A stretch of DNA of 64,000 bases from Scatophagus argus. Taxonomy: Eukaryota; Chordata; Actinopteri; Scatophagidae. The number at the start of each line of letters is the position of its first letter. The first letter of the stretch is position 1. Position numbers and translations under genes: made by a program. Below, one piece after another: positions 24,530 to 38,284 of this stretch. Location: assembly GCF_020382885.2 (NCBI RefSeq), contig NC_058504.1, positions 13,341,019 to 13,405,018 on the forward strand, written 5' to 3'. Under the pieces are notes generated by a model. It had not been told where the DNA came from, did not search any database, and saw only the letters and a list, made by a program, of their open reading frames with translations.

Positions 24530-26169
24530 CGCTCTTCTCGCGTCTGGCCACAAGAGGCCGAGATATTCGGCTACTCAAATGGCGGTTAACGGTTGGATTC
24601 AGAATTTTAATGTCTAACGTTAGCTGTATGATTATGATGCGAATATAATCAGATAACAGATATCATGTGTGGTTGTGCTGGTTTGCGGAACACGAGTTGC
24701 TAAGCGACACCTTAATGCGTGGCGTGACTCTCATTTAACTATGGCCGTGTCCGAATTATTTTCCTCGTTCACTCATTCACTCACTATTACAGTGGGCGTT
24801 TAACAGCTTAGTCAGTAGTGAGCGGTCAGTTGAGATTGCGGACGCTTTCAACAGCGTTGACGTCCGTTAAGTTTCGAAAAGGACAAAGGGTTTGACATGG
24901 CCTTGCATTTAAAATCCCCTCTAAACGTGTATGCTGGGGACAATTTGTTTGCTGTAGTTTTTAACCCCCAAAAGATTACCTTGTGTGTTCATAAAATCAC
25001 ATATACGCTCATTGACTTCCAGAGCTGTGAAAACGGGTAACTTTTTTCATTTAAAAAGTTTAAATAATGGACACGCCTCTTACCGCTCGCTTCCCGTTTC
25101 CATATTACACCTTGTGTGTGTCTTTGTGGGCCATAAAACTTCCTGTGAAGTTTCAATTCCAAATTAAGCGAGCAGACACTTCGTCCCCTCATCGGATCAG
25201 CAAGTGAAAACAGTCCTGTAGTGCAAACCGCAGTGATCATTTCGCAAAGTGCAGCTCAAACAACCAGAGGTAACAAAACCGTAGGGTATTAGCAGTGAGA
25301 CCAAAGCACACACACACACACATCAACCTGTAAGCTAATATGCAAGTGCTGAGCATTTTTAGTTTAGTGTAATAAATGCATGTAAATGAATTTTGATCTA
25401 TGCAAGGGGACACAAGTCTTTGAGTTGACATGAGAAACGGATGAATAGCAATACAAAACATATTTTATTTTATTGTAAAAGGGCAGACCTGCAACAGGTA
25501 AAATAACAAGTAACGAGAAATACAATTGGAAGAAGACAAAAAAGTTTAAAATGAGGCAAGAAATGAAATAAGAAGGGAGCTTAAACAAGACTAAATTTTT
25601 CAGAGGAAAACAAATCTGTTGAATTTCATCCATGAATATGTCGGTTCATTTCATTATTAGCTGTATATCACTACAGACGCATTTTCATCTTACCCTAAAG
25701 ATGATATTGTATGAAGCTGGTCTACATTAAGAAGCAAAGCAGATTGTGGTCACACTAATGACTTTGGAGTTGTATTACAACTAACTTTAGATCCCCTCAA
25801 CCACACACACACATACAAAAAAAACAAAAAAAAAAATCAACCTACAGTAAAATTATATTTGCTGGCAAATCAGACAGAAACATAAAACTGCCTTCTGTAT
25901 CTCATTTCACATCATTTACACTTTAGATACACAACAAACATGTTATCCTAACCATGACTGCTGTGGTTTCAGAGAGCTGACAGTTTTATGGCATCTCACT
26001 CCCGGACTTGAGGACAAACACTAATGAAGCAAAGTTAGCAGTGATTTTTTTTCTCCTGTTTTCTAAAAAATTCAGATCTATGCCAAGTCGGTGTCCAGGA
26101 TCAAAACCTAGACACCATTCTACCCTCCTCTCAGTTGTCCTCCTCCCTTCATCCTGAGTTTATCCTCGT
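24530..26169. other. tcirg1 upstream region and prpf19 3' UTR
   Basis: No protein is recognised in 24530-25450. From 26169 down to a minus-strand AATAAA near 25463 the sequence is AT-rich and fits the prpf19 3' UTR. Short CA tracts lie near 25308 and 25803. Confidence 0.5.
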
Positions 26170-29100
26170 CTACAAACTGTAAAATTTGAGACTTCTGTCC
26201 ATTCCAGCAGAGGTCAAGAACCGAGCGTTTTCCCCAAAGGCCACTCCAGTCACCAATCCTGTATGGTCTACAGTGAGACAGGAAAAAGCAAGGTCAAAAC
26301 TCTGCTACTTCCTCAGCGCAAACACCATATGAAATACACAGTGGATGAGTATCTGATCAAGTTCTCCCATCACCTGTGAAGTTGAGAACCTCAGACCACT
26401 GCTTGCAGATGTAGACACGGATGTCAGAGCCTCCAACAGCCAGGTAGGTACCACTCTGGTCAAACACGAGGGACTTCACCTGAAACAGAAGAACAAAGTA
26501 ATGAGATTCAGAAGTACAGGGATGTGAGAGTTTGGAGAATAGAGGAATGTATGCAATCCAGTGTAGACAAAAAAACTAAAACAAAACAAAAACATAATAA
26601 TTCCTTACATGCTGTGTTGCCGTTAAATCCACAGAGAGAATGTATGTGGATTAACATAGTAATCTTGCCAAGCCTGTATTTTCAATTAGTACAACTAAAC
26701 AGACTCTTACTTGCATGCTATGCATTTGTGAAGATCAATACATTTTTTATTCCTGGTTGGTAAATATAAAGCCAGCTTGAATGAAGACAGAAAACACTGG
26801 GAGAAACAGCTAGTGAGGCTCTCCAAAGTTATTCACCTACTGGCACCTGTCTACATGATACTATTTACCACATTTACTTTACTTAATCCAGATACAAACA
26901 GAAATGAAAAATTAACAAGTTGATGTTTTACATGTGGTACCTATCCTCCTCCATGAGGTGACAACAAGACTCTGGGATGTCATTGTGCCCAGCTAAGGTA
27001 TAGCTTCCCATCTTTCTGCTAAAGGTAATTGCCTGCTGGCACAGCCTTCATTTTTAGTGTATAGACATTAGCAAGGTATCGATCATTACATCTAACTCTG
27101 GGAAACAAAATGAATTCCAAAAACTTCAAACTATTCCTTTTAGATGATAAATAAATGCAATTTCTTACCTCATAGTTGTTGTCCAGAGTGATGGTCTTGA
27201 AGTTCTTCAGTTTCCTCAGATCCCACAGTTTCAGAGAGCTATCTTGGGCACCTGGAGCGCAGCATCAGACAAGGACGTTAAGGTAGTTGAAAGAAACACA
27301 GTTAAATATACAGTGCCAGAGCCACTTAGAGCAAATCGAAAAGCTGAAGACAATCTGAGTATTTCATGGTACTGTATGTCAGTGTCTTGTGCAGTTTCTT
27401 CATATTCCCAATGTTTCTGCAACTTGATCCTTGTAACCTGAAGGAGAACATTTGCACAAATGATTAACATCAGCAGAGTAAAAATACTGTTTGTGGTTCT
27501 AACCTGTGGCCAGATAGTATCCGTTCTCAGAGAAAGCAATGGAGGTGACAGGACCAGAGTGGCCTGGGAAGTTGGCCACATTGGTGCGCTCCTTCAGATC
27601 CCAGATCTTGATTTGAGAATCAGCAGTCCCAGTGCCAAAAATGAGGCCATCAGGGTGGAACTGAGCACAGGTGAGAGCTGTAGGGGGCACACACAAATTT
27701 TATCACCGGAAGCAGCAGGTCACTTACTAAGACTGCCAAACACACATGGTGACATTAGGACACTTACCACAGCCAGCACTTTCATCAGTGACTTTGGTGA
27801 GGACTCTACCAGTCTGGATATCAGAAAAGGCCCAGTACTGCAGAACAGTAAAGACATAAAATGGGAAAGCATTAGTGCTGTGACACAATTAACCAGTGAA
27901 AAGAGCACTTATACTTATGTGATAAATACAGGATGTGGTCTGTCGAGATTTTCGTCAAATTGCACAAACACAAACACACACCTGATCCTCGGAGGAGCTG
28001 AGCAGGTAGTCCCCAGTGGCGTGTAGGGAGAGTCCAGTGACACCTGCCTCGTGGGCACGCACCACCTGGACACAGTTGCCCCCACTGACAGACCATACAC
28101 GGATAGTGCTGTCTGGAGATGCAGAGAAAACCACAGACTGGAAGGGACAGACAGCAAGGGAAGGATGGATGGGAAAAAAAGAGCGGACAGTGAGTAAAAA
28201 TAAGATAATCATCAAAATTATCACCGTCTATGTTTAAAATACAGAAAATGTTACCTGGGATGGATGGTAAATGACAGAGGTGACCTTCTTGGTGTGACCC
28301 TTAAGTGTTGCCACAATCTGCTCCTCGTTCTTGTCGAACACCACCACGTTCTTATCGGCTCCACCTGAGGAACACAAGAGGGTCGGCATCAAATTTATAA
28401 CTCTTCAATTGAACTGTAGTGTGTAAACAACTCACAAACTCATCAAAATTGAAAGATGCAGCAGAGCGCTGAATAAAACAAATATACCAGTGAGAACTTT
28501 GTTGGTGTCTGAAGGACACAGATCCAGAGCCAGAATACCAGGGACACTGGCACTATGAAGACCCTGAAAGCAAACAAAGAGAGCGCATGGTGTCACTATG
28601 GACATTAGGTCCATCACAACACTCTCTACACTTCCTGATTAAAAAGGAAAAAATGAAATTTATACTAAAAAAAACAAAACAAAAAAAAAAACAGTATACT
28701 TACAGCATGAGAGGCCACTTGGCGGTATTTGCTGAGATCCTCAGCTCTAACCAGCTCCTCTGGGACGGTTTTTCCTCTCTGGTGAAATACAATTAAGCAG
28801 TTACATGGGTTTGACAGTATGTGACACAATACCACAATAGCTATAAATAAGGGTAAGAGCCTTAGAATACCTTCTTTCTTTCTGTAGTCAGGATAGTAGC
28901 CTTGTCTTGGAGCTGTGAACAGAAAACAGACATATTGAAACAAACATCTTAGGCCTGTTTAAGAGAATGGAAATGGAGTATACCTGCACAAATCATTCTA
29001 AATCACAAATCTTCAATTCAAAAAGGAAGAAAAAAAAATCATACCTTCTGGATGATCTCTGGGGTCATTCCCACCTGTTCACTAATCTCCATTGGCTCTC

Positions 29101-30918
29101 CACCAGCGCCCTGAGGTACAGACAGGAGAATAAGATTGTTAGGAGGAAGCACAACAAAAGATCACAATGACAATTTCTGATGAGTATCTCATTGACTAGA
29201 ATTAAAAAGGTCAATCACTCACTGCTGCAGTTGGCTGAGAGGCAGGGACCGCCTGAGGGGCAACCAATCCAGCCTGGGGTTTGAGTGTGGCAAGAGCTGT
29301 GACGAGGAGAGAGACTCTCTAAGAAAACATGCTATCAAAACATTATCTAAGAGCTCATGTGGCCGTACAGCACCTTCGGGAGACGGCTGACGTGCTTCCC
29401 AAACGGATTTGTGCGCTGCAATAAAGGACATGCACAAACTGCTGCCAACCTACCTTCTCTTGCAGCAGTGACCTCCTTGGTGAGTCGAGCGATGACTCTG
29501 CAAGCGGCATCATGTTGGTAAAGAGCGTGTGACAGTTCTTGGCGAGTGGTCTGCAGCTGCTGCCGAAGGGTGAAGCTGTGAAGCATAACAGCATCCTAAA
29601 AGAGAAAAGAGAATACAGAAACTATTCTCACTGTTTAAAATCAATATTTTAGAAAAGACAAAAACAGATAAAAAAAAAGTCTAAGCTGCAGGTAAATTAC
29701 AATTCCCTGAGACGCATTCCTCTCTTGGTTGAATTTTTCAAGACTATGCATTGTACTGCGGTCTACTAAAGCAGCTGCTGTTCACATTCTGCTCAAACCA
29801 AGGTGTACTACAAAGAAAAATATTGGTGAAAGTTTGTCTTGAAAGAAAAGCCACCTGTTAGTTCAAAACAGAACATGTGTGTAACATTTACAGTATGAAC
29901 GTGTTTTGCTGTGGATTTCTCCTTTGTCATCACCTTAAGGTCAACAATACTTACCCACTCATCTTGAAGGGACTTGAGAATGGCAGGGATACTTGTTGCT
30001 GATGGTGCCTTTGGCCTAATGGGATGGGACACTGAAACAGAGAAAAGTTGCTTATATTGAGGTCGAGCCGTCTCACCTTTCAGAAATGTTACATTTTAAT
30101 TTTACCAACTTAAATTAAATGAATTATTGAGAAATTACATGCCTTAGTTGGAAAAATAAAATTATTAAATTAGCACAATATATCTCTATCCTGACATTTG
30201 CTAAAACGGTCACAAATACTGAAAATACTGCTAAATAAGGCTTTCACTGAAACTAATGCAGTTTCAAACAAGAACCCTGCAACTGATACACAGGTATGGT
30301 ATAAATAAATATGGTGAACACAATATAAAAGACATCTCTGAATAATTCTGTGTATACGCATATCTAAATGTCACCCTACCAACCGAACATAAAGATAAAT
30401 AAAAACACCTCAATTCAAAAAAATCTGAAAATTCAGGAGGACTTACTATGGGGCGGTTGTAAAAACGGCATTCGTTTTAGTTATGTGTATAGTTACCCAA
30501 TAAACTTGCAACTGAGTATAGATATAATACTGCTCCCAGTAATTTACCTTTGATGTCTACAAGCTGTTCCTCAGACAAGGGTTGTCCATTCATCGGGTCC
30601 GTTCCATTCTCTGCGATGTACTTCTCGATCAGCCTGCGCTCAAACACCTGGTTAGACACCGGGGAGACGCACGGGTGCTCCGGCACCTCGTTGGAGACTA
30701 GAAAGAAACACACTTACAGCTTAAAACCACATGATACCACGTGAGAATTAAACAATCGCAAACAAGTCCAGTAAACTAGTACAAGGAGAAAGAGGCACTG
30801 CATGGCCGCTAACGTTAGCTAGGTCAGCTAGTAGCATTAGCGCGGTGCCTAGCTAAACTACACTGCCTCCGTCATATGGATGAATTCAACTCCACTCACT
30901 TGCACAAACCAAAGACAT
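26170..30918 (-). CDS. prpf19: Pre-mRNA-processing factor 19, U-box E3 ligase
   Basis: Scaffold and K63-type ubiquitin ligase of the spliceosomal NineTeen complex, also acting in DNA-damage signalling. Sixteen exons in phase: 30900-30918, 30548-30697, 29955-30031, 29454-29595, 29223-29296, 29045-29110, 28871-28912, 28704-28778, 28488-28563, 28255-28364, 27982-28137, 27768-27837, 27504-27677, 27169-27251, 26374-26479 and 26170-26267; 505 aa (human 504). The U-box is [20 protein letters not shown], then [16 protein letters not shown] helical tetramerisation region includes [20 protein letters not shown]. Seven WD40 blades follow, for example [33 protein letters not shown] and [15 protein letters not shown]. 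The protein ends [11 protein letters not shown] as in human. Nothing is disrupted. tcirg1 lies downstream and IgA upstream. Confidence 0.97.
26785..27145 (+). repeat. Nearly full-length dispersed fish repeat in a prpf19 intron
   Basis: Begins AGACAGAAAACACTGGGAGA then AACAGCTAGTGAGGC, passes CACCTACTGGCACC and AGCAAGGTATCGATCATTAC, and ends with CAAACTATTCCTTTTAG. This left-to-right order is that of a common percomorph repeat of unassigned class. Shorter pieces are at 9945-10145 (minus), 47740-47860, 51655-51790 and 60505-60610. Confidence 0.55.
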
Positions 30919-32255
30919 CTTCCTAGCGCAGTTTTTAAGTTTTTTCCAAAGATGAAATCAGTCGCGTTCTGTACTCTGATACTTATTACCGCTACTCTAT
31001 ACTTATGTTTTACTCAAATTGCAAGTAGCACGCTGTCCTTTCATTGCCGCTACAAGCTGGTTTTCTTCTTCTACGCTTTCTTCCAGTCCTTGACGGTCCC
31101 AGCCTCACAGGTGCTCCACTGCCCTCTACCGCCAGAAAACACCACTGGCACCAAACACCAGTGATGAAAATATTAGTGGATGGAAAATTAATTGACAGCA
31201 ATTTTTTCCTGATGGTCTTACGTCATTTATATAGCAAAAACAAACAACGTTCTCTGTTTCAGCTTCTCAAATGTGAGGTGTTTAACTCGTTAAAATCTTA
31301 GGGTTAATATCTTAGGGTTCTCGACTGTCATGTTATGTGAAATGTCGCGTGTGATGTCACTCTGACTTTGTGAATGCATTTTTTTCTCACTCTTCATTGC
31401 ATTTTATATGCAAATAATCAATTACAAAATCCACAGATTAATTCATAATGAAATTAATCCTTTCTCATAGCCAAACTTACAGTGAATTTAAAACAAATAC
31501 ACATGAAATGTGTTAGACTTTTTATTGTTACATTTTGACAATCCAAATATAACATAAGCAGCAGTTCAACCTCTTCTGTCACTTGAAATTTTTGGTGATA
31601 AGACATTATCCTGTACACAAGATTCACAGATCAACAGGTTATTGCAATATTTGGTGGAACATGTGACATTTCACATAGCTAATTTTTCAGTTACCCTAAA
31701 GGTAAATACACTATATTACTGTAAAAATTATTGAGCTCCAGGACAGATTTTTAACTTTACAATTAAATGCTGGAGTCAGGAATGGAAAACCTTATGGATG
31801 GAGGAAAATACATCAACTAAGTCTTTTTTACTGTACAGTGCATAAAAATTCCCTTTGCAAACTTTTGTATCTTAATGCTAATTTCCGTATAGCCCTAGAG
31901 ATCATACATCACCTCTCACAAACACCGGACTGTCACTCAGAAAACCCAGTGCAGATCATATTGGTCCTGAGGGTACAGAGGTAAGTAACAGCAGGAGATT
32001 TCAGGAGCACCATCAACAGTGTCAAGAAGTATGTATTATGAGGCAGGAAGGCTAATGCTCAACTCATGCTTCAGAAAAAAATACATGCAACATTGATACT
32101 TGGTATAAATACTGAACTGTTAAAACTAAGCTAAGACACAAAAGGCACACGTGACGTCCTTCATTTTCATCCTCACTCCATCTGAGAATCTTGTTCTGTG
32201 GTTTCTCGAAGCCTACTGTTTCATCAACCCTCATTTCAGCCCCCATTGTCTGCTT
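30919..32255. other. prpf19 promoter side and IgA 3' UTR
   Basis: The prpf19 promoter should lie just right of 30918. A minus-strand AATAAA at 31521-31526 is a likely polyadenylation signal for IgA, giving a 3' UTR of about 0.73 kb. No protein is recognised. Confidence 0.5.
31521..31526 (-). terminator. Polyadenylation signal AATAAA for IgA
   Basis: Canonical hexamer on the minus strand, 730 bases past the IgA stop codon, in an AT-rich context. Confidence 0.45.
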
Positions 32256-35200
32256 TCATAAGAAGTTCAGTTTCTCCGAAGTGTAAACACTGACGGATTC
32301 AGAGGTGTCCGTGTCTAGAGGCAGTGTGGAAAAGTATTCCTGTGATTCACTCCACCTTTCTTTGCTTCCATCTTTCTTGATCTGGAACTGAACGCAGTCC
32401 TCTGAGGAATGGAGGCAGTCTGAAGCCCCAGGCACTGAAAAGGACATCTTTCGTTCTCCCTCGTTAGATGTGACCTGCTATAAAGGAATGAAGAGATGTT
32501 TAGTAAATATTTTAATCTGTGACATACAAATACTCACAGCCTGAATATAGCATTACCTCAGTAGCCGAGTTATGACTGGGGGAGTCTGCAGCTGCTAATC
32601 TGTGAGCTCCCTGGTTTTGAGCTCTAGGAGTCCCTACCATAACTGGACTATAATTCTGGAATTACAAACAACACACATGAGCATATATGGGTAACGCACA
32701 TTAAAAAAACATTAAGCAAAGAAACAAAACTGGCTAACGTAGTGAGTTAATGAGCCTTACAGTATGAGCTGGACTGGCTCTTGGAGTCAATTTTCTTGGT
32801 GTTCCAGGCTGCTGAGAGTGACTGTAGAAGCCCGAGGGCTGAGGCCTGGGCTGGCTGTAGGCCTGCACAGACAAGCAGAGACACACAGACACACAAAATT
32901 CATGCAAACCACTTATAACGTAGTCACAGAGAATACAATGCTGGTTGTGAAAGTTAGACTTTGCAAGGACGTCGCAACATACGGCATACAAATGAGCGTT
33001 CGATTAAGAAAAAGGGAACAAAAAGGTTAATTTTTTTCATTGGTAATCTGTATGTATGTTTTAATTGTGTATCTGCAGCATTTTGGCAAAAACAAAGCCA
33101 CAGAGGGCTCAGTCTTCATTTAGGTGTATTTATAAAGGATTTTCAGTTGACATTCACTAAGAGGCATTCACCCTGGATGTGATTCATGTTGGATGCTCTG
33201 TGTTGCTTTTATGTTGTCATAAAAGTAAAGAACACAGCTTCCTTATAATACTCCCAGAGATCTTAAAAAATATCTTTTAGGTTTAATTCCAAAAGAAATT
33301 GTGAGAAAGTTTAAACTTGAGTCTCCCCAATATGACATATGGATTCAATATGTATGAAAACTTGAATAACATATAAAGTAAAAACTGTCATGTAATGGCC
33401 ATGTTAATGGCCTGTATTTGATTTATAACTAGATAAGTGTGGAAGCACCCAGAACTGCGTAGGATGGTGAATGGTGAGTTAAAAATAAGTAAAAAGCCAG
33501 TATTGGTGCTAATCAGCTCTTCCTGATTTCCTCACCTGAATGTTGACCCTCGGAGGGTTCGCTGGTGGTGTGCGGTCTGCTCTGAGACCAGGAATGATCT
33601 GTGAAAGGCTGCAGTTCGGGTATCGCTTCATGAACAGAATGAAACCAGCCAGTGACACAAACATGCCAGAAGGCACAGTGATTGACTTGAGAAGTGCTCG
33701 CCATCTGCCCCCCTTTTCTGTAGAGAAATAGGGGAGATATGAGGACAAATGGCGACTATGGGGATGCAATGAATTCCAATGCAAAAAAAAAAACGCCATT
33801 CAAACGCACGCTGTCACGCACCAATAACCTGCAACAAGGTGGAAGACACCAGGTTTCCATTCTCATCTCTGATTTCATATACCCCATCGTGCCTTGAGGT
33901 CAGGCTTGCAATGACAACCTCATTCATGGTGCTGTTCCTTCCTAGAGAGATGAGGCCTCTGTAGCGCAGGTCATGGTCCATTATCTGGCCTCCGCGGATC
34001 AACTGCACAGGATCATGGGGTGGCTTGGGGTCAAATGGATCCGGGGAGGATTTGTCAGGGTATCGGGATGGGGTAAAAGTGAGGTGTGTATGAGGGACAG
34101 GAAGAAAGAGGGGCAGGTTTAGAGACTCCTTGGTGAAGCGGGTAATATTGAAGGAGTGCCCTGGATCCACAAGCAGGATCATGAACACAGAGAGAGGAGC
34201 ACAGAATGAAAGGTATGTGGGGGCGTCAGACAGAAACGGAAACATAAAATATAAATGTTACAGTTGACAGGGTTGAAAAGTTAAGAGATTTATCAGTGAG
34301 CTTCTTAAAACCCATCCCGCTCACCACGGACTGTGAGGGTGCAGCGCGACACGACCTTCCCATTGCCGTCTCTCATAGTGTAGTTGCCCTGGTCGGCTTG
34401 CGTCACTCTCTCGGCCACCCAGAGCTTCCCAGCCCTCAGTAGCCGCCCCCGGCCAGCATTGCTGGTCTCAGGGTCCGTCCGGTTCCACAGCACAACAGGC
34501 ATGGCATCAGGTGGAGCACCCCTGGGAGAAAACTCCAGCAGGGAGCCGTTTCTGGGGATGCTGTGCTCAAAGTTCTCGCCATAGTTTCTGTGGTAGGACT
34601 TAATGCATTCTGCAGCAAGAGAAAGAGGAGGGATGGATAAAAGGGAGGCAGAGGGAATGATGTAAGCAAGTAAGGTAATTTATTGTTAAGTCTCATTCAA
34701 AAGTCAAAGAATTCTGAGAACCTAGAGCTGAGACTCCAAGGTCTCTGCTTACTAAAATGAACTTTTTCCTCACCACTTAAATCTAATTGTTCAAGGTCTA
34801 ACCATCCATCCATCCATTTTCTATACCACTTTGTCTGTGCAGGGTTGTGACCATTTTAAGCAGTTACGGCTTAATAAAAACCAATAGTTCCAAACACTTT
34901 TGGCTTATAGTCTGTTAAAGTGAAGTGTTGTCTCTGCTGATATCTATATGACATTACTTTTAGCATCACTATCCATCCATTTTCTATACCGCTTATCCAT
35001 TTGGGAGGAAGCAGGAAGTACCGTGAGTGAATGGTGAGTTAAAAACAAGTAAAAAGCCAGTATTGGTGCTAATCAGCTCACAGGGAGAACATGCAAACAC
35101 CACACAGAAGAGCCCAGACTGGGATTTGAACCACCATGCTGTCCTGTCTAATGATCCAGTGATTACCAAGACTACATGTGTGTAGCAGAAGTTTCATATT

Positions 35201-36629
35201 TAATATCTCTCATGCCATCAGAAGCATCTTGTGGTTAAAAGTAGCTCTATCTTAACCAGCTACAACCATAAAACGATGCATCAGTATCAACATTATATAT
35301 TCAAAATATAATAAGAATTATATGTAAAATACACGAGAGCCATTTTTCTGCAGAATGAATACTTTGACTTTTGAAACTTTCAGTACATTTTCCTTTGTAC
35401 TTGTATAAAGCAGATTTTGAATACTGGACTATGACTCAAATTGAGTATTTTTAAGTTAATATATAACAAATGAGTCAAGTGATGATTATGAACAAAACAG
35501 GGACGGATTTCCAAACAGAGAAAAGTTTTGTACCTGAAACAATCAAACGAACAGTCTCGTATGTGAATCCAGATGACAGCTTGATGGCATAAAGTCCCTG
35601 ATCGCCATGAGTCACTTCTCTCAGGACTAACATCTTGTCTCTGGTCCACTCAAACCGTGGGTCCTTTACCTAAAGTTTTAAAGCATATATGTTTGGGAAA
35701 TCTGTATTATGCAACAAAGAAACAAAAACTCAAGTGGCAACACACTTGCACTCACGTTTATTCCGTCCAGCAGGAGGCGCCTCGGTCCCTCAGAGTCTGG
35801 CGTGAAAGTCACCATTCTGGATGTGGAGTACACGGGCAGACGAAATTCCTTCCCAGCACACACCACATGGGCTTCATCTCTTTCACCTGTCAAAGCGGAA
35901 AGGGAAGTTAGAAACCTCTTCAGGTGAACCTCACCCAAATATCACTGAGGAAATTATGGCACCGCCTTCTAATAAAATTTACAAATAAATAACTAAAGCA
36001 GTTATAAGGGTCTATTCTTGGACTACTTTTATGTCCAATAATATATATATACATCAATTATATACAGAATAAATCACAATTTACAATGCTTTATTAATGA
36101 CTTTTATAATTCTATTTGCATTTATAATTGCACATGACTTACTAGCTTTGGCTAAAAACTGTAGGCCTACATCTTATCAAAACAGGGAAACCATTACTGG
36201 TTGCTGGTTTATCATCATCAATAATACATCATTACCACATAAAACCCAAAGGTTTTTTTTTTCCTAAACAGCCCCTAAACAAACAAGCAAAAAAATTTCT
36301 AATGCGCGTGTTTCCAAGAAAACAACTACAGCTGTCACATTAAAATGTTTAATATAGCACTTACTCCTTGTTCTTCAAATGATAAGTTTAACTGCTGGAC
36401 AAAGTATATGTGCACTTTAGATCATGTGTGATAAATATTGGACCAATGATTGGCTTCCAAACTATTTGTGATGTCAAAATCCATGCTTGCAGCAGCTTCT
36501 TGAAATCAGATTTTCAATGAGCACAGAGAAAATTGACACTTTCAGCAAACAATGTGTGGAAACATTCACCAACTTACCCACAGCAAGAGGAAGCGTGAAA
36601 AGGACAATGACGAAGACAGAGGAGGACAT
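32256..36629 (-). CDS. Ig-like transmembrane protein A (unnamed family)
   Basis: Not recognised as a named gene. Nine coding exons in phase: 36578-36629, 35756-35886, 35534-35669, 34325-34609, 33822-34160, 33536-33717, 32761-32862, 32557-32655 and 32256-32474; 514 aa. Signal peptide 1-17. Ig-like domain 1 (18-106) is split across two exons: CAGKEFRLPVYS, then VKDPRFEWTRDKMLVLREVT and GDQGLYAIKL. Domain 2 (107-201) has VVLWNRTDP and ADQGNYTMRDGNG. Domain 3 (202-314) has HDGVYEIRDENGNL. One membrane segment (about 322-342, SITVPSGMFVSLAGFILFMK) is followed by a 170-residue tail, Pro/Ser-rich, ending SVYTSEKLNFL. The F strands keep D-x-G-x-Y but lack the canonical cysteine. Five possible N-glycosylation sites are visible (NGS, NRT, NYT, NIT, NST). 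A leader exon ends at 37007. IgA is head-to-head with IgB, a paralogue with matching exon phases. Cell-surface location is inferred; the ligand is unknown. Confidence 0.88.
33468..33519 (+). repeat. 52-base source segment, copied at 35028-35079
   Basis: Intronic sequence starting TGAATGGTGAGTTAAAAA and ending TGGTGCTAATCAGCTC matches 35028-35079 at 51 of 52 positions, in the same orientation. Confidence 0.85.
34802..35160 (+). repeat. TCCATCCATTTTCTATACC-type repeat with internal insert
   Basis: TCCATCCATTTTCTATACCG at about 34973 and GAGAACATGCAAACACCACA, then GGGATTTGAACCACC, belong to a common fish interspersed repeat. The 120 bases before the TCCATCC motif (from GTTACGGCTTAATAAAAACC) also match 38290-38405. 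A 52-base unrelated segment interrupts the unit at 35028-35079. Confidence 0.6.
35300..35470 (+). repeat. Fragment of the TACTTTTACT-type repeat
   Basis: AATGAATACTTTGACTTTTG, CAGTACATTTTCCTTTGTAC and TTTTGAATACTGGACTATGA are worn pieces of the family described at 15175-15480. Confidence 0.35.
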
Positions 36630-37384
36630 CTTCTCCTGAGAGGACAGATCAGATTGTTTCATTAACAAAACACGGTGGACATGGACGCTCCTCTGAAATC
36701 AAGCCGCAGGACATGATCATGGTTGATCATGGATCAACAAGCCCCACCTCCGAGGGGGAACCTCAAAGACAACTGAGACGATGTTTCTGTAGAGCAATGC
36801 ATACTCCACACATCCAAACTGACCAGTATTGACACATTCTCACCAATGGTGCTCTGTCTGCTGTTTAGACTCACGTCCACGCAGGTATTCAATATGTTCC
36901 CCATGATGACCAACATTTATGGTGACATAGTGGACAATTAGGCCGTCAATAAGCACTGCGCTTACAAATGATCACACGACATGCGACGCATCTCGTCTGA
37001 ACTCACCTGCAGGATGTGTGTGGAAAATAAGTGCACCTCCGCTTAAATGTTTACAGGAATGAGGGTGGAAAAGGAGGATAACAACGTCCTCTGCAGTGGA
37101 GCGCGCATGTGCACTGGCTCCCTTCTTTATTTCTGAGGATGATGAGCTGTATTCTCAGCAGCTCCTGCGCAAGATGCGTCGCGTGTTGCTGTTGTTTTTG
37201 CAGGTTCTCGGCTATTAATACGCCACTAGCGCAAAAGGATTAAAGGTTAGAAAGATGCGTTGCTCCTGATGAGGGATGTGCCAAAATTAAAACTTGAAAT
37301 GTTACCAGGAACTTACAAGAACACGAGGATAGATCCTCTCTTATAGAGAAGATCTTTCTGCAGAGGAATTAGGCTTCTGAATTA

Positions 37385-37515
37385 CGCTACAGATTTGAGG
37401 TACTTGCACTTTACTTGAGTATTTTTTTTTCCATTCAGTGCTGACACTCCACATCATCACAGACGGGGAATATTGAACGTTTAACTCCACTATATTTATT
37501 TTACGATTAGAACTT
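37385..37515 (+). repeat. Fragment of the TACTTTTACT-type repeat
   Basis: GAGGTACTTGCACTTTACTT then GAGTATTTTT and AACTCCACTATATTTATTTT follow the usual order of this family. Confidence 0.45.
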
Positions 37516-38284
37516 TCAAACTAGGACTTTGCTACTGTCATCGATTAACCACGATTAAACGAACCATCGATTAAACTCTAAGAAACTTCTTCGGGCCGCG
37601 GAGCTCATTTGAGATGGTCTGACGCAAAGTGGGCAAACGTGCTGTGATGTGAGGAGTTCACATTTCAAATTGTGAATGATGGACGTTGTGTCTTCCAGGC
37701 TAAAGATGGACCATTCAGGACACAAAGTTTAACAGAACAGAGACCCTAGACTGTTCAGCTGCTTAAGTATCATATCGAGTAAAAATGGGGAGGAATTTCA
37801 CCTTCAAAGCTTCTGCCATTAGTGTCCTCAGTTCCCAAACACTAACTGAGTGTTGTTTAAAGAAAAGTTGATGTAACACAATGGTAAAACATGGCCCTGT
37901 GTTGCAGGCATCAAAGTCAGAATAAGAGTATATTTACATAAAAACAAGGTTGTTTGAAGTGTCATCAGTTTAAGCCATTTGTATTGACATTTTACGTTTT
38001 GGGGTTGTAAATGACAAAAGAAACAAAGAAAAAAAACTGCATAAAGAAGCTGACATGAGCCTTCTTGTAGAAATGATTTGTACTTGTGTTGTGTTGAGAA
38101 AGTAAAAGAAAAAAATGGTTTATTATTTAAAGTTGAAATATTGATGTTATAAGGATCTGAAAAACTAAAATGAAAAACACTTATAGCTTATACAAACATC
38201 TATAAAATAAACAGTATCCACAGATATGTTTTATTTTTGTTGTTGTTGTTGTTATTGTTTTTTTGTTTTTTTGTTGGCTATATG

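Noticed and set aside
37530-37740. Possible hAT-type transposon fragment (CGATTAACCACGATTAAACG)
   Set aside because: No transposase reading or terminal repeats could be supported.
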